Positions 1 to 7,910 of a DNA stretch of 64,000 nt are shown piece after piece. Origin of the DNA: Haloarcula sp. CBA1129 (lineage in GTDB: Archaea > Halobacteriota > Halobacteria > Halobacteriales > Haloarculaceae); NCBI RefSeq assembly GCF_008729015.1, contig NZ_RKSM01000001.1:2294001-2358000 (forward strand). Reading direction: 5' to 3'. The notes under the pieces are model-generated. The model searched no databases, was not told where the DNA came from, and was given only the letters and a program-made list of their open reading frames with translations. The stretch's first letter is position 1; the number at the start of each line of letters is the position of its first letter. The position numbers were made by a program, and so were the translations under genes.

Positions 1-110
1 TCCTCGACCGTCGTCGCCGTCTCCACCGTCAGCGACTCGTCGTCCTCAATCGCCGTCGCCACGTCGTCTATCCGATCAGCAGTATCAACACAGAGAACTG
101 AGCGTGCCAT
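1..110 (-). CDS. N-terminal fragment of a receiver-like signalling protein
   Basis: The reading frame starts at the ATG at 110 and runs off the left edge, so only 36 codons are visible. They begin MARSVLCVDTADRIDDVATA and continue with an acidic stretch and a Thr/Glu-rich segment. This resembles the first beta-strand and helix of receiver-like domains that open many haloarchaeal PAS or bacterio-opsin-activator regulators. The usual double-Asp pocket is reduced to a single Asp after VLCV. The family is inferred from about 36 residues, so it could be another alpha/beta protein. Its 5' side faces a 97-nt gap before the convergent-side end of dgcA. Confidence 0.4.
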   Translation of the reverse strand, partial: MARSVLCVDTADRIDDVATAIEDDESLTVETATTVE

Positions 111-207
111 AACTATTACTCACAAGAACCACACAAAACGATTCGCCACGGATTATCACCGATGATTCCTAAGTCCAGTTCCGAGTAGCAGGGGGCATCG
201 CAACTGC

Positions 208-1257
208 TCACACCGATTCAGCGAAGGCCGGATTTCGCGTCGTACCGGTGCCGGCCGACACCGCGGTCAGGTCGAACACGTCACCATCGAGCGGGACGCC
301 GGTGTAGGGGTCTGATTCCAGCAGGAGCGCCCCGTCGAGGTCGACGTAGTCGACGAGCGGCGCGAGGTGGACCGCCGCGGCGATGCTGGCGTTGGACTCG
401 ACCATGCACCCGAGCATCGTATCGAGGCCGTGAGCCGTAGCGGTGTTGAGCAGCCGCATTGCGGGCCTGAGCCCGCCGCACTTGACGAGTTTGGCGTTGG
501 CGATGTCGCAGGCGTCAGCGACTCGCGGCACGTCCGAGGCTGTGACACAGGACTCGTCAGCCGCGACCGGAATCTCGGTCGCCTCAGTCACCCGCCGGAG
601 GCCATCGATGTCGTCGGCCTCGACCGGCTGTTCCAGCATCGTCACGCCAGCGTCGGCGAGCCAGTCCGCCTTGTCGATTGCCGCCGCGGCGGTCCAAGCG
701 GCGTTGGCGTCGACACGTATCTCGGCGTCGGGGGCCGCTTCACGAACCGCATCCAGTCGCGCCCGGTCGTCGTCGGTCCCGAGTTTGACCTTCAGGTGGT
801 CGAAGCCGTTGTCGGCCGCAGTACTGGCCTTCTCTGCCATCCGCTCAGGCGAGTCGATGCCGACCGTGTAGGTGGTCGGCGGGACCGCGTCGGGATCGAG
901 CCCCCACTGGCGGTACAGCGGCAGTTCAAGGCACCGAGCCGCGAGGTCGTGGACGGCGATAGAGAGCGCCATCCGGGCCGCGGGCTGGTCCGGCGCTCGC
1001 TCGCCGAGCGCCCGCTCGATGCGCTGCTGGGCGTGTGGGTCGCCGATTCGGTCGACGACCTCACAGAGCGAGGGTAGCGTTTCGGCGACCGACGCCGCGC
1101 TCTCGTCGTAGTATGCCGACGGCGTGACAGCGCCGGTTCCGGTGGTTCCCTCGTGAGTGAGTTCCACGACGACAGTCTCGCTGGTCTCGCTGGTCTCCCG
1201 CGAGATACCGAATGGGTCCGACAGCGGCAGGTCGTAGCGGTCGACACTCCAGTTCAT
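208..1257 (-). CDS. dgcA: Enolase-superfamily epimerase, probable N-acetyl-D-glutamate racemase DgcA
   Basis: This 349-residue protein has the capping domain plus barrel of the muconate-lactonising/dipeptide-epimerase branch of the enolase superfamily. The catalytic KxK pair is at Lys156/Lys158 (HLKVKLG). Metal ligands are Asp183 (RVDANAAW), Glu209 (LEQPV) and Asp234 (AADES), and the opposite base is Lys259 (KLVKCGG). It overlaps the end of the upstream DUF1611 gene by 4 nt, so the two are translationally coupled. In marine bacteria and some archaea this pair is known as DgcN-DgcA: D-glutamate is N-acetylated, then racemised. The general family is certain. The D-glutamate role rests on the gene pairing; an L-Ala-D/L-Glu epimerase is the main alternative. 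Confidence 0.8.
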   Translation of the reverse strand: MNWSVDRYDLPLSDPFGISRETSETSETVVVELTHEGTTGTGAVTPSAYYDESAASVAETLPSLCEVVDRIGDPHAQQRIERALGERAPDQPAARMALSIAVHDLAARCLELPLYRQWGLDPDAVPPTTYTVGIDSPERMAEKASTAADNGFDHLKVKLGTDDDRARLDAVREAAPDAEIRVDANAAWTAAAAIDKADWLADAGVTMLEQPVEADDIDGLRRVTEATEIPVAADESCVTASDVPRVADACDIANAKLVKCGGLRPAMRLLNTATAHGLDTMLGCMVESNASIAAAVHLAPLVDYVDLDGALLLESDPYTGVPLDGDVFDLTAVSAGTGTTRNPAFAESV

Positions 1258-2264
1258 AGGATGGCGTCCAGTACCTCGTCGGGGACGCCGTGGCGGACTG
1301 GGTCAGTCGCCGGTGCGTCCAGCGCGTTGCTGTACCCCGAGACAGCATCCGCGGCCTCGCTGTCGCCGAGGTGGCGCGTGTTCAGCATCCCCGCGACGAC
1401 CGACGCGTCAGAGATAGGTGCGGCGAGGCGCTCGTAGATGTCGACGTACTCGGAGAGCGGCGGAATGTCGAACGACTCGTAGCCGTGGATGACCTCGCGA
1501 CCGGCCTCGTGACACATGACGAGCGCGTCGGGAGCCGACCCGTGGAGGATGCTCGTCGTCACGCCCGAATAAGCCGGATGGGCCAGCGCGCCCTGGCCCT
1601 CGACCACGAGGAGGTCCGCCGCCTGCGCTTCTTCGACCAGTCGCTCCACCGCGCCGGCGGCGTAGTCGGCGATGACGCGGTCGATGACGATGCCATGGTC
1701 GGAGATAGCGATGCCGGTCTGCCCGGTCGGGACGACGGCGGCGTCGAGACCGCGCTCCCGCGCCGCGTCACGAATCTCGAACGACGCAGTCATCTTCCCC
1801 GTCGAGCAGTCGGTGCCGACAGTCGTGATGACCGTCGCGTCGACATCGCTGGCAGTCCCCGCTGCCACGGTCAGGTCTTCGGGCGGCTTACGGAGGTCGT
1901 GGAGTGCAGCGTCGTGTTCCGCGGCGAGACGGGCGAACTCTTCGTCGTCGGCTAGGAAGTCGTGCAGTCCAGCGTACACGTCACAGCCACGTTCCAGTGC
2001 TGTCCGTACGTCTTCGCGCCAAGACTCGTCGAACTCGCCGCCGATAGGCGAGATGCCGATGACGAGCGCGTCCACCTCGGGCGCGTCGGCCATCGACGCG
2101 ACGATTGGAGCGTCCTGTACGTCCGGGAGCGCGTCGTGGACGCGCTGTCCGGCCCGTTCGCGGTCGACGAGCGCTCGGACTTCGCGGTCACCGTACCGCA
2201 ACAACCCGACTGCGGTCTTGGCTCGGTCGGGGAAAGCCTCGTGTGTTAAGATGGCTACGGCCAT
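1254..2264 (-). CDS. dgcN: DUF1611 P-loop protein, probable D-glutamate N-acetyltransferase DgcN
   Basis: This 336-residue protein has an N-terminal Rossmann-like half and a C-terminal DUF1611 half with a P-loop at residues 150-158 (GTDCSTGKM). Its length is normal for the family. It is the first gene of a two-gene operon and its end overlaps the dgcA start by 4 nt. In characterised DgcN-DgcA systems this protein acetylates D-glutamate, using acetyl-CoA, so that DgcA can convert N-acetyl-D-glutamate to the L form. The family assignment is secure from the P-loop and overall sequence. The acetyltransferase role is carried over from characterised homologues and from the pairing. Confidence 0.75.
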   Translation of the reverse strand: MAVAILTHEAFPDRAKTAVGLLRYGDREVRALVDRERAGQRVHDALPDVQDAPIVASMADAPEVDALVIGISPIGGEFDESWREDVRTALERGCDVYAGLHDFLADDEEFARLAAEHDAALHDLRKPPEDLTVAAGTASDVDATVITTVGTDCSTGKMTASFEIRDAARERGLDAAVVPTGQTGIAISDHGIVIDRVIADYAAGAVERLVEEAQAADLLVVEGQGALAHPAYSGVTTSILHGSAPDALVMCHEAGREVIHGYESFDIPPLSEYVDIYERLAAPISDASVVAGMLNTRHLGDSEAADAVSGYSNALDAPATDPVRHGVPDEVLDAIL

Positions 2265-2338
2265 AGCCGGAGAGAGTCACCGCCCCGCGAAAAAGCTACG
2301 GAACCGGTACCGACGGAACTGCGATGGACAGGCCCGAG

Positions 2339-3232
2339 CTACGGCACGCGAAGTCGAACGGTCCACAGCGACCGGACGGCGTCGTCGAGCGCCTCGTCGG
2401 GCTCACCGGTCGCGTCGACCGGCTTCGTCGCCGTGGCGAGGTCCTCGAACTCGTGGATGACCGACCCCTCGCCGACGACGTACAGCCTATCGGGCGACAC
2501 CGCCTCGATAGCGGCCCGGCAGCGGTCGAGATGAGAGTCGATCTGCTGGTCCCGGAGCCGCTCGAACCGGCCTTGGGAGAAGCCGCCCTTCGAGTGTTGG
2601 CTCTTGAGCTCCGAATCAAACCCGTGGAACGCGGTCCGTTCCCGACCGTTGTACTCGCCCAGCGCGAACAGGTCCGAGCGGACCAGCGCGACGACGTGCT
2701 CGCCGGTCGGTTCGAACCACGACCGCTCCAGCCGAACGCTCTCGTTCCACTCAGTGAACGGCGACGGCGGCGCAGGGACGGACAGACACGCCGACAGGAG
2801 GCCGGCGTCGTCGGTCACCGCGAGACACGGTGCAGCGCTGGCGACCAGCGACGCGCGGTCGCCGAAGGCGTCCCGGACCGGGCCGGGCAGGGAGCGCTCC
2901 GCGTCGACGTAGGCCGTGAACACGCCCTCCGGCTCCGTCTCGAAGGCTTCCAGCCGGTCGATCACTGCACTCAGTCGTGCTCGGCTGAGCGTCTCCTCGG
3001 CCCGGAACGTCGATTCCCCCTCCTCGGCCTGCAGACGCTCGACGCGATCTTGTAGTTCGGCGACGCGGTCCTCCAGCCGGTTGACCTCGGCCTCGGCCCG
3101 CTGGCGTTCGGTCGCTGCGTCGGCGCGGCGCTCCGTCTCGGCGTCGAGCTGTCGTTCGAGGTGGTGGTTCTCCTCTTCGAGTTCGGCCACCCGTTCCTTC
3201 AGCGACGCCCGTCCCAGCAACCGGTCAAGCAT
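2339..3232 (-). CDS. Vms1-like (VLRF1) release-factor-type peptidyl-tRNA hydrolase
   Basis: The start is placed at the ATG at 3232 because the frame upstream has no family-like sequence. The 297-residue product begins with a coiled coil (about residues 10-70, heptad-rich Leu/Glu/Arg), followed by an eRF1-like alpha/beta domain. The diagnostic loop is K215-GGFSQGR, with Gln220 in the position of the catalytic glutamine of the Vms1/ANKZF1 family, which cleaves nascent chains from stalled ribosomes. Archaeal members of this family are known from sequence. The coiled coil could mediate ribosome or partner binding; that part is inference. The gene lies alone between dgcN and a bat-type regulator on the same strand. 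Confidence 0.75.
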   Translation of the reverse strand: MLDRLLGRASLKERVAELEEENHHLERQLDAETERRADAATERQRAEAEVNRLEDRVAELQDRVERLQAEEGESTFRAEETLSRARLSAVIDRLEAFETEPEGVFTAYVDAERSLPGPVRDAFGDRASLVASAAPCLAVTDDAGLLSACLSVPAPPSPFTEWNESVRLERSWFEPTGEHVVALVRSDLFALGEYNGRERTAFHGFDSELKSQHSKGGFSQGRFERLRDQQIDSHLDRCRAAIEAVSPDRLYVVGEGSVIHEFEDLATATKPVDATGEPDEALDDAVRSLWTVRLRVP

Positions 3233-3302
3233 CACTGGATGGCGGACGGGGACGGGCTTAAAAGTGACTTCCCGAACCGTCACTGGGTCCAAAAGCCGGT
3301 AG

Positions 3303-3968
3303 TCAGTCTGGCACTTCGCTGTCATCCCGCAGCGACGAGATGATGAGTCGCTTGATCCCACGTCGGAGGAGACCACCGGCTGCCGGCTGCGAGATATCCA
3401 GATCGGCGGCGACATCGCCGAGGGTCGCGTTCCGTGGTTCTTCGAAATACCCCGTTTCGAGTGCAACGAGGAGCGCTTCTCGCTGGCTGTCGGTCAACCC
3501 AGCGTCAGTCTCCCCTAAGCTGGCGTATTCGTTCACGCGCAGTAGATCGATATCGATCTGATGCTGCTGTGCGTAGTCCCAGAGCGAACCCAAGTCCGTT
3601 CGTTCAGGCATCCACACGGTTAGCATCCAAGCGCTCCCGTCGTTCTCCATGTCAAGGATGACGCCGTTCGCGGCCGAAATTACAGGCGAGAGGATCTTCG
3701 CTTCGTCCGTATACTCGAAGCTGTAGATGGCCTCATCGTCTCGGGTTTCGATGACCCGTTCAAACTCGCCAATGGTACCGTCGTTCCGTAGTCCCTCCTC
3801 GAACTGCTGGAAATCAGACGATTCGATGTGATAGAAGAACTTGCCCGACGTCGGGTCTGTTCCCGCCTCTGACACCGACCTGACTTTCGAACTCCGGTCG
3901 TGGGTAACGGTCTCCGTGAGCACTATGTCAGGATGCTCGGCCCGGATGACCGCCTTGATATCGCTCAT
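3303..3968 (-). CDS. Bacterio-opsin-activator-type HTH regulator
   Basis: This 221-residue protein has the usual layout of small Bat-family regulators: an N-terminal alpha/beta sensor-like half and a C-terminal HTH_10 segment (about residues 155-210). The C-terminal part carries the family signature of TDSQREALLVALETGYFEEPR, here split as TDSQREALL and ETGYFEEPR, followed by DVAADLDISQPAAGGLLRRG. No membrane segment or receiver Asp is visible. A perfect 7-bp-arm palindrome lies about 84 nt upstream and might be an operator. The target genes cannot be read from the sequence. Confidence 0.8.
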   Translation of the reverse strand: MSDIKAVIRAEHPDIVLTETVTHDRSSKVRSVSEAGTDPTSGKFFYHIESSDFQQFEEGLRNDGTIGEFERVIETRDDEAIYSFEYTDEAKILSPVISAANGVILDMENDGSAWMLTVWMPERTDLGSLWDYAQQHQIDIDLLRVNEYASLGETDAGLTDSQREALLVALETGYFEEPRNATLGDVAADLDISQPAAGGLLRRGIKRLIISSLRDDSEVPD

Positions 3969-4516
3969 TGTTCTGTAGGGTAGTGGTTCTGGTGTGTCAA
4001 GACGTCAGGAGCTTGTTTGAGACGCTTGGTGAAAAGCGATATTACGCTTCTCGTTACCGGGGGTAACGGTCGCCGTGCGGTAGCGTAACTGAGTCGGTTG
4101 GTCGTGGTTTCTGAACACGTAGCTACTGTCCGATTCTCCTCGCCGCAGACGCACTGATCAGTCTGAGAAGGGTCCTCAGAAATTGTCCCACAGTTCAGCG
4201 TGTTCCCGCGAAGCGATCTCGGTGGCTCAGACGCGATGGTTGAATATCTTGGCCCAGACACGCCCGAACCAGCCGGCTTCGGATGACGGGGTGACCCCGG
4301 CTGGAAGGTAGAATTTGGACTTGGTCGCTCTGTCCCACTCGTCGGCGTGGTTCCGCTGTGACATACAATGTAATAGAAGCCCTTGGTCCGCATTGGTCTG
4401 TAGCTTAAGCGTATAACCCCCTTATAACCGAACTCGAGAATGCCATGCATTCCCGCCTCCTCCAAACACCGGTCGATGGAGGTGGTGAACGTCACCAGAG
4501 CGGCGAGGCTACGCCA
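3969..4516. other. 548-nt intergenic stretch without a supported gene
   Basis: No frame here has convincing coding character. A 176-codon open frame on the minus strand (3965-4495) has mixed composition, several Cys/Thr/Ser-rich runs and no recognisable motif. The stretch is less GC-rich than its neighbours and holds the palindrome at 4052-4068. It could contain an eroded insertion element, but no inverted terminal repeats or transposase motifs were found. Confidence 0.5.
4052..4068. promoter_or_regulatory. Perfect palindrome upstream of the Bat-type regulator
   Basis: Arms cgttacc and ggtaacg are perfectly complementary around a ggg centre. The site is 84 nt upstream of the start at 3968, in a position suitable for an operator of that gene. 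The function is inference. Confidence 0.35.
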
Positions 4517-4882
4517 TCAGACCGCTGTATCGGGGAGTGTCGGCGTCCCCTCAGAGATAGAGAGCAGTTGTGCGGCGTGGTCCGCCTTCGCTAGGAACAC
4601 CGCTTCGAGGCTGGGTGGGTTCCGAATGTTGGCGTCTTCAAGCATCGTTTCAGGAACAACGAGTGTGTCTGCCGGGACCTGTTCGTCCCCGTGGACGGCA
4701 AAGTGCTGGGAGCCGAGTTTCATTACAAGCGGATAGTCCATGCGCTCGACCCCGTCCCCGGAGGCGTACAACTGTTCGTTCACTCGTTCGTGCTGCTCGC
4801 GACACATCGCAGCCGCCGCGTCGTCTCGCGGTTCGACGTAGAGGCGGCCGAGGTAGTATCCGCGCGAAAACTGTTCAAACAT
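4517..4882 (-). CDS. DUF5802-type haloarchaeal protein
   Basis: The chosen start (ATG at 4882) gives 121 residues beginning MFEQFSRGYYLGRLYVEP, which matches the typical N-terminus of this small haloarchaeal family. An ATG 33 nt further upstream would only add atypical residues. The middle holds a conserved-looking segment, HERVNEQLYASGDGVER, and the C-terminus ends with a short polar tail. No catalytic motif is visible and the function is unknown. It is transcribed divergently from the DUF1405 membrane gene. Confidence 0.7.
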   Translation of the reverse strand: MFEQFSRGYYLGRLYVEPRDDAAAAMCREQHERVNEQLYASGDGVERMDYPLVMKLGSQHFAVHGDEQVPADTLVVPETMLEDANIRNPPSLEAVFLAKADHAAQLLSISEGTPTLPDTAV

Positions 4883-5015
4883 CGGTGCAACTGAATGTGT
4901 GTCATTGACATACATAAGTGTTCGCCGGCAGCCTTTTGCCGTCGTGCAAACAGCGCGGATTCGGTGCTGGGTCCTGTCCGACAGGGCTTTGCCACGGCCG
5001 GCCCCGAGTCGACCT

Positions 5016-5678
5016 ATGAGCGAGCAGCGGGGGCCGTTGCCACGTCGGTACGCGCGGTACTACCTAGAACAGACGCCGAGTCTCGTGTGGTTGCTGGTCG
5101 TCAATGCTGTCGCAATGCTCGTTGGCGTCCGGTTCTACGTCGAGACGATGCCGGGTCAGAAGCAGCTTGCGGACGTGTCGACGTTCCTCTGGCCGCTGTT
5201 CGCCGACTCGCCGGCCGCGCTATTTTTAATGACGCTGTCGGTAGCCACCCTCCTGCCGTTCCTCGGCAAATCGCTCGACGAAGTTCCGCTGACGGTCCCG
5301 CTCGCATACCTCCACACGATTGCGTTGGTCTGGCTGGTCAAGATGGGGCTGTGGACCGTCGTGGCGTTAAACATCGGCTTCGACGCCTACTTCCCCGCCC
5401 CGTGGGCGTATTTCGGCATCATCGTCACTCACCTCGGCTTCGTTGCCGAGGGGTTATTGGTCCCACACTATGCCCGGACGACGAGGGGCGCGCTCGTGAC
5501 CGCGCTAGTGCTGGCACTCGGCAACGACGTGCTCGATTACGGGTTTGGCTATCATCCGCCGTTGCGGTACGACCCGGGACTCCTCTTACCGGCTGCCACC
5601 GTCGCACTCTCGGTACTGTCGGTAGTATTCGTCTGGCGACTGCTTCCGATGGAAGCGCCGAGGCAAAGAACAGCTTAA
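5016..5678 (+). CDS. DUF1405 integral membrane protein
   Basis: The start at 5016 follows a long open frame without coding character, and gives 220 residues. About six hydrophobic segments are visible, starting near residue 20 (PSLVWLLVVNAVAMLVGV). Short acidic or basic loops contain the family-like signatures ALGNDVLDYGFGYHPP and LGKSLDE. DUF1405 proteins are small archaeal and bacterial membrane proteins of unknown role. No operon partner is evident: the upstream gene is divergent and the next gene starts about 100 nt downstream. Confidence 0.75.
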   Translation: MSEQRGPLPRRYARYYLEQTPSLVWLLVVNAVAMLVGVRFYVETMPGQKQLADVSTFLWPLFADSPAALFLMTLSVATLLPFLGKSLDEVPLTVPLAYLHTIALVWLVKMGLWTVVALNIGFDAYFPAPWAYFGIIVTHLGFVAEGLLVPHYARTTRGALVTALVLALGNDVLDYGFGYHPPLRYDPGLLLPAATVALSVLSVVFVWRLLPMEAPRQRTA

Positions 5679-5774
5679 ACGCTCTTGGACTATCTGCGCT
5701 TGTTTCAGGTGTCCGTGAACGGCGCGAACGAAGGCGTTTCTTTTTGATGTGGGAGGGCAGAAGTAGGGATAGGA

Positions 5775-7133
5775 ATGAGCCCACGTCAGGCCACGCTCCT
5801 CACAATGCTGGTCATCCTCGGGACTGTCGCTGTCGGCCTCCCGGCCGTGACAGCGCAGGAGACCGCGACGGAGACAGTGGCCACGCAGAACAACTCTGCT
5901 AGCGGGATGGGAACGCAACTAACGGCGTTCCTTCAGTCGAACGCTGCCGCCGCGAACGACACGGTCAAGAACGGGATGTGGCGGTCGGCATACAACCAAT
6001 CGAACGGAACCGAACGGGCCGAGCTAGTCACGAAGCGAGCGGGCTCGCTCGAACACCGACTTGAGCGGCTACAGGAGCGCAACGCCACGCTCGAACAGCG
6101 ATACGAGAAGGGGTCGCAGGCCTACGTGGCTCAGCAGAGCCGGCTCACTGCGGAGATCGCAGGCCTGCAGACCGCGATTAACGACACCGACACGGCTGCC
6201 AAACAGACCGGTGTGAACGACACCGCACTGGAGCAGCTGAAACAGAACGCCAGTAAGCTTTCCGGTCAACAGGTCGCATCGATTGCTCGCGGTATCGCCG
6301 GCCCACCGGAGAGCGCCGGCCCACCGGAAAGCGCCGGCCCCGATCAGCAGGGACCACCGGACGACGTTGGGGCCAACGAGAGCGAACGAGGACCACCTGA
6401 TGACGCCCCCGGACAGCAGGGAAACGAAACCGACGGAGACCCACCCGTTGACGGGGGTAACGACGGGGAAAGCGGAAACTCCGACAACGCGGGCGAGGGC
6501 GAGGGAAACGGCGCTGACAGGAGTACAGAACGGGGCAAGGATAACGGAGATCGTGGAGCGTCCGGTGCCGATGACAGTAACGGGGACGAGAGCGACAGCG
6601 ATGACGATGTTGGTTCAGACGACGCGTCCAGCGCCGGCGAGTCCGGTGACGCCGCAGGCAACGACGAGTCCGACAGTTCATCCGAGACGAAAGATTCCAA
6701 CGGTGGTACAGACGGCGACAGCGACACCGCAAACGACGGGGCCAGCGACGAGGGAAACGATAACGGGGGCGCGCAAGGAAACGACGGCGGCGACAACCAA
6801 GGAAACAGCGACGGAAACGACCAGAGCAGTGATCAAGAGGACGACAGCGGTGACAATCAAGGAAACAGCGACGGAAACGACCAAGAGAACGACGGCGGCG
6901 ACAATCAAGGAAACAGCGACGGAAACGACCAAGAGAACGACGGCGGCGACAATCAAGGAAACAGCGACGGAAACGACCAAGAGAACGACGGCGGCGACAA
7001 TCAAGGAAACAGCGACGGAAACGACCAAGAGGACGACGGCGGCGACAACCAAGGAAACAGCAACGGAAACGGTCAGGGCAGCGACCGAGGAAACGGCGGC
7101 GGCAATCAGGGTAGCGGGAACAGCGGCGCATAG
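5775..7133 (+). CDS. Secreted protein with a coiled-coil-like domain and long acidic repeat tail
   Basis: The 452-residue product opens with a Sec signal peptide (about residues 1-27, hydrophobic core LLTMLVILGTVAVGLPAVTA, cut before QETA). Next comes a helical Gln/Glu/Arg-rich domain (about 40-170) of the type found in DUF7096 haloarchaeal proteins. From about residue 175 to the end it is low-complexity Gly/Asp/Asn/Ser/Gln, including near-perfect 16-residue repeats. There is no C-terminal membrane anchor, so it is probably released or held by its N-terminal domain. The tail is very acidic and likely disordered. An ArsR-type regulator lies next on the same strand. Binding partner and role are unknown. 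Confidence 0.7.
   Translation: MSPRQATLLTMLVILGTVAVGLPAVTAQETATETVATQNNSASGMGTQLTAFLQSNAAAANDTVKNGMWRSAYNQSNGTERAELVTKRAGSLEHRLERLQERNATLEQRYEKGSQAYVAQQSRLTAEIAGLQTAINDTDTAAKQTGVNDTALEQLKQNASKLSGQQVASIARGIAGPPESAGPPESAGPDQQGPPDDVGANESERGPPDDAPGQQGNETDGDPPVDGGNDGESGNSDNAGEGEGNGADRSTERGKDNGDRGASGADDSNGDESDSDDDVGSDDASSAGESGDAAGNDESDSSSETKDSNGGTDGDSDTANDGASDEGNDNGGAQGNDGGDNQGNSDGNDQSSDQEDDSGDNQGNSDGNDQENDGGDNQGNSDGNDQENDGGDNQGNSDGNDQENDGGDNQGNSDGNDQEDDGGDNQGNSNGNGQGSDRGNGGGNQGSGNSGA
6843..7082 (+). repeat. Five tandem copies of a 48-bp in-frame repeat
   Basis: Copies start at 6843, 6891, 6939, 6987 and 7035, each encoding a 16-residue unit beginning DGGDNQGNS or a close variant. A related partial unit starts at 6783. 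The copies at 6891 and 6939 look identical at the DNA level, so the array probably changes length by slippage or recombination. Confidence 0.95.
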
Positions 7134-7202
7134 AGCGAGGCGTAGGCCCACCCAGTAGCTTCTCGAGGGACTCACCAGCAAACCACCCGACGAGAGTCAT
7201 GC

Positions 7203-7208
7203 TTTTGA
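7203..7208 (+). promoter_or_regulatory. TATA-like box for the ArsR-type gene
   Basis: The hexamer ttttga lies 25-30 nt before the ATG at 7233, the spacing expected for a leaderless haloarchaeal transcript. This supports the start at 7233 over the in-frame ATG at 7212. Confidence 0.4.
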
Positions 7209-7232
7209 ACCGTGACCCGCTACCTACGTTCG

Positions 7233-7880
7233 ATGGACTCCGCCGAGTTACTCAATCTCCTTGGAAACGCCAACCGCCGGCGGATTCTCAAACTACTCGC
7301 TCACAAACCCTGCTACGTCACGGAAATCAGCGAATACATCGGTGTCAGCCCGAAAGCAGTCATCGACCACCTCCAGAAGCTCGAAGACGCCGGGCTCATC
7401 GGTTCCCGGACGGACGACCAACGCCGGAAGTACTTCTCGATTGCCCGAAATCTCCGTCTGGAGGTCCGTGTCTCGCCATACGAGTTCGGTACCAAGAGCG
7501 CCTATCCGGCAAATCCCGAGTTCGAGATGCCCTCCTGTCGCCATCTCTCGATAGACGTGGGGTCCACATCCGATGGGGACTTTCACGACTTGGCGCGCGA
7601 ACTGGAGCATCTCCAGCAGCTAGAGAACGAACTGTCGCTGGCCCAGCGATGGGTGCAAGCCCGCATGACCGACGTACGGGACCGGATCGATTCCGGCTTC
7701 GAGAACGGCGACGGACGACTGTACGCAGAGCTGGTCAGCGGACTCGCAAACGGTACCGATACCGTTCCGGCGCTGGCCCGAGAGATTGAGGCTCCGCCGG
7801 AAATCGTCGAGGAAGCGCTCACTCGGCTTGCGGAGGACGATGTGGTCGAACGGACCGACGACGGCTGGGAAATCGTCTGA
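7233..7880 (+). CDS. ArsR/winged-helix transcriptional regulator with a C-terminal second winged helix
   Basis: From ATG 7233 the product has 215 residues. Residues 1-65 form a winged helix (LLNLLGNANRRRILKLLA, then VTEISEYIGVSPKAVIDHLQKLEDAGLI). A middle helical segment (about 120-150) could mediate dimerisation, and the C-terminal 50 residues look like a second HTH-like fold (ALAREIEAPPEIVEEALTRLAEDDVVER). This architecture is common in haloarchaeal ArsR relatives. It sits downstream of the secreted repeat protein and convergent with nhaC. The ligand and the regulated genes are unknown. Confidence 0.8.
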   Translation: MDSAELLNLLGNANRRRILKLLAHKPCYVTEISEYIGVSPKAVIDHLQKLEDAGLIGSRTDDQRRKYFSIARNLRLEVRVSPYEFGTKSAYPANPEFEMPSCRHLSIDVGSTSDGDFHDLARELEHLQQLENELSLAQRWVQARMTDVRDRIDSGFENGDGRLYAELVSGLANGTDTVPALAREIEAPPEIVEEALTRLAEDDVVERTDDGWEIV

Positions 7881-7910
7881 GCAGGCCGGTGTTTCAGAAA
7901 GTGGACCGTC

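Noticed and set aside
3965..4495. Minus-strand 176-codon open frame
   Set aside because: Mixed amino-acid use, no motif, and the frame overlaps the start of the Bat-type gene. It is more likely a chance frame.
6843..7082. A CRISPR array from the 48-bp repeats
   Set aside because: The units are contiguous with no spacers, in frame, and encode protein repeats of a secreted protein.
6178..7200. Arg-rich 340-codon frame antisense to the repeat protein
   Set aside because: It is the shadow of the repeat region. The repetitive Arg/Cys composition results from the repeat on the other strand.
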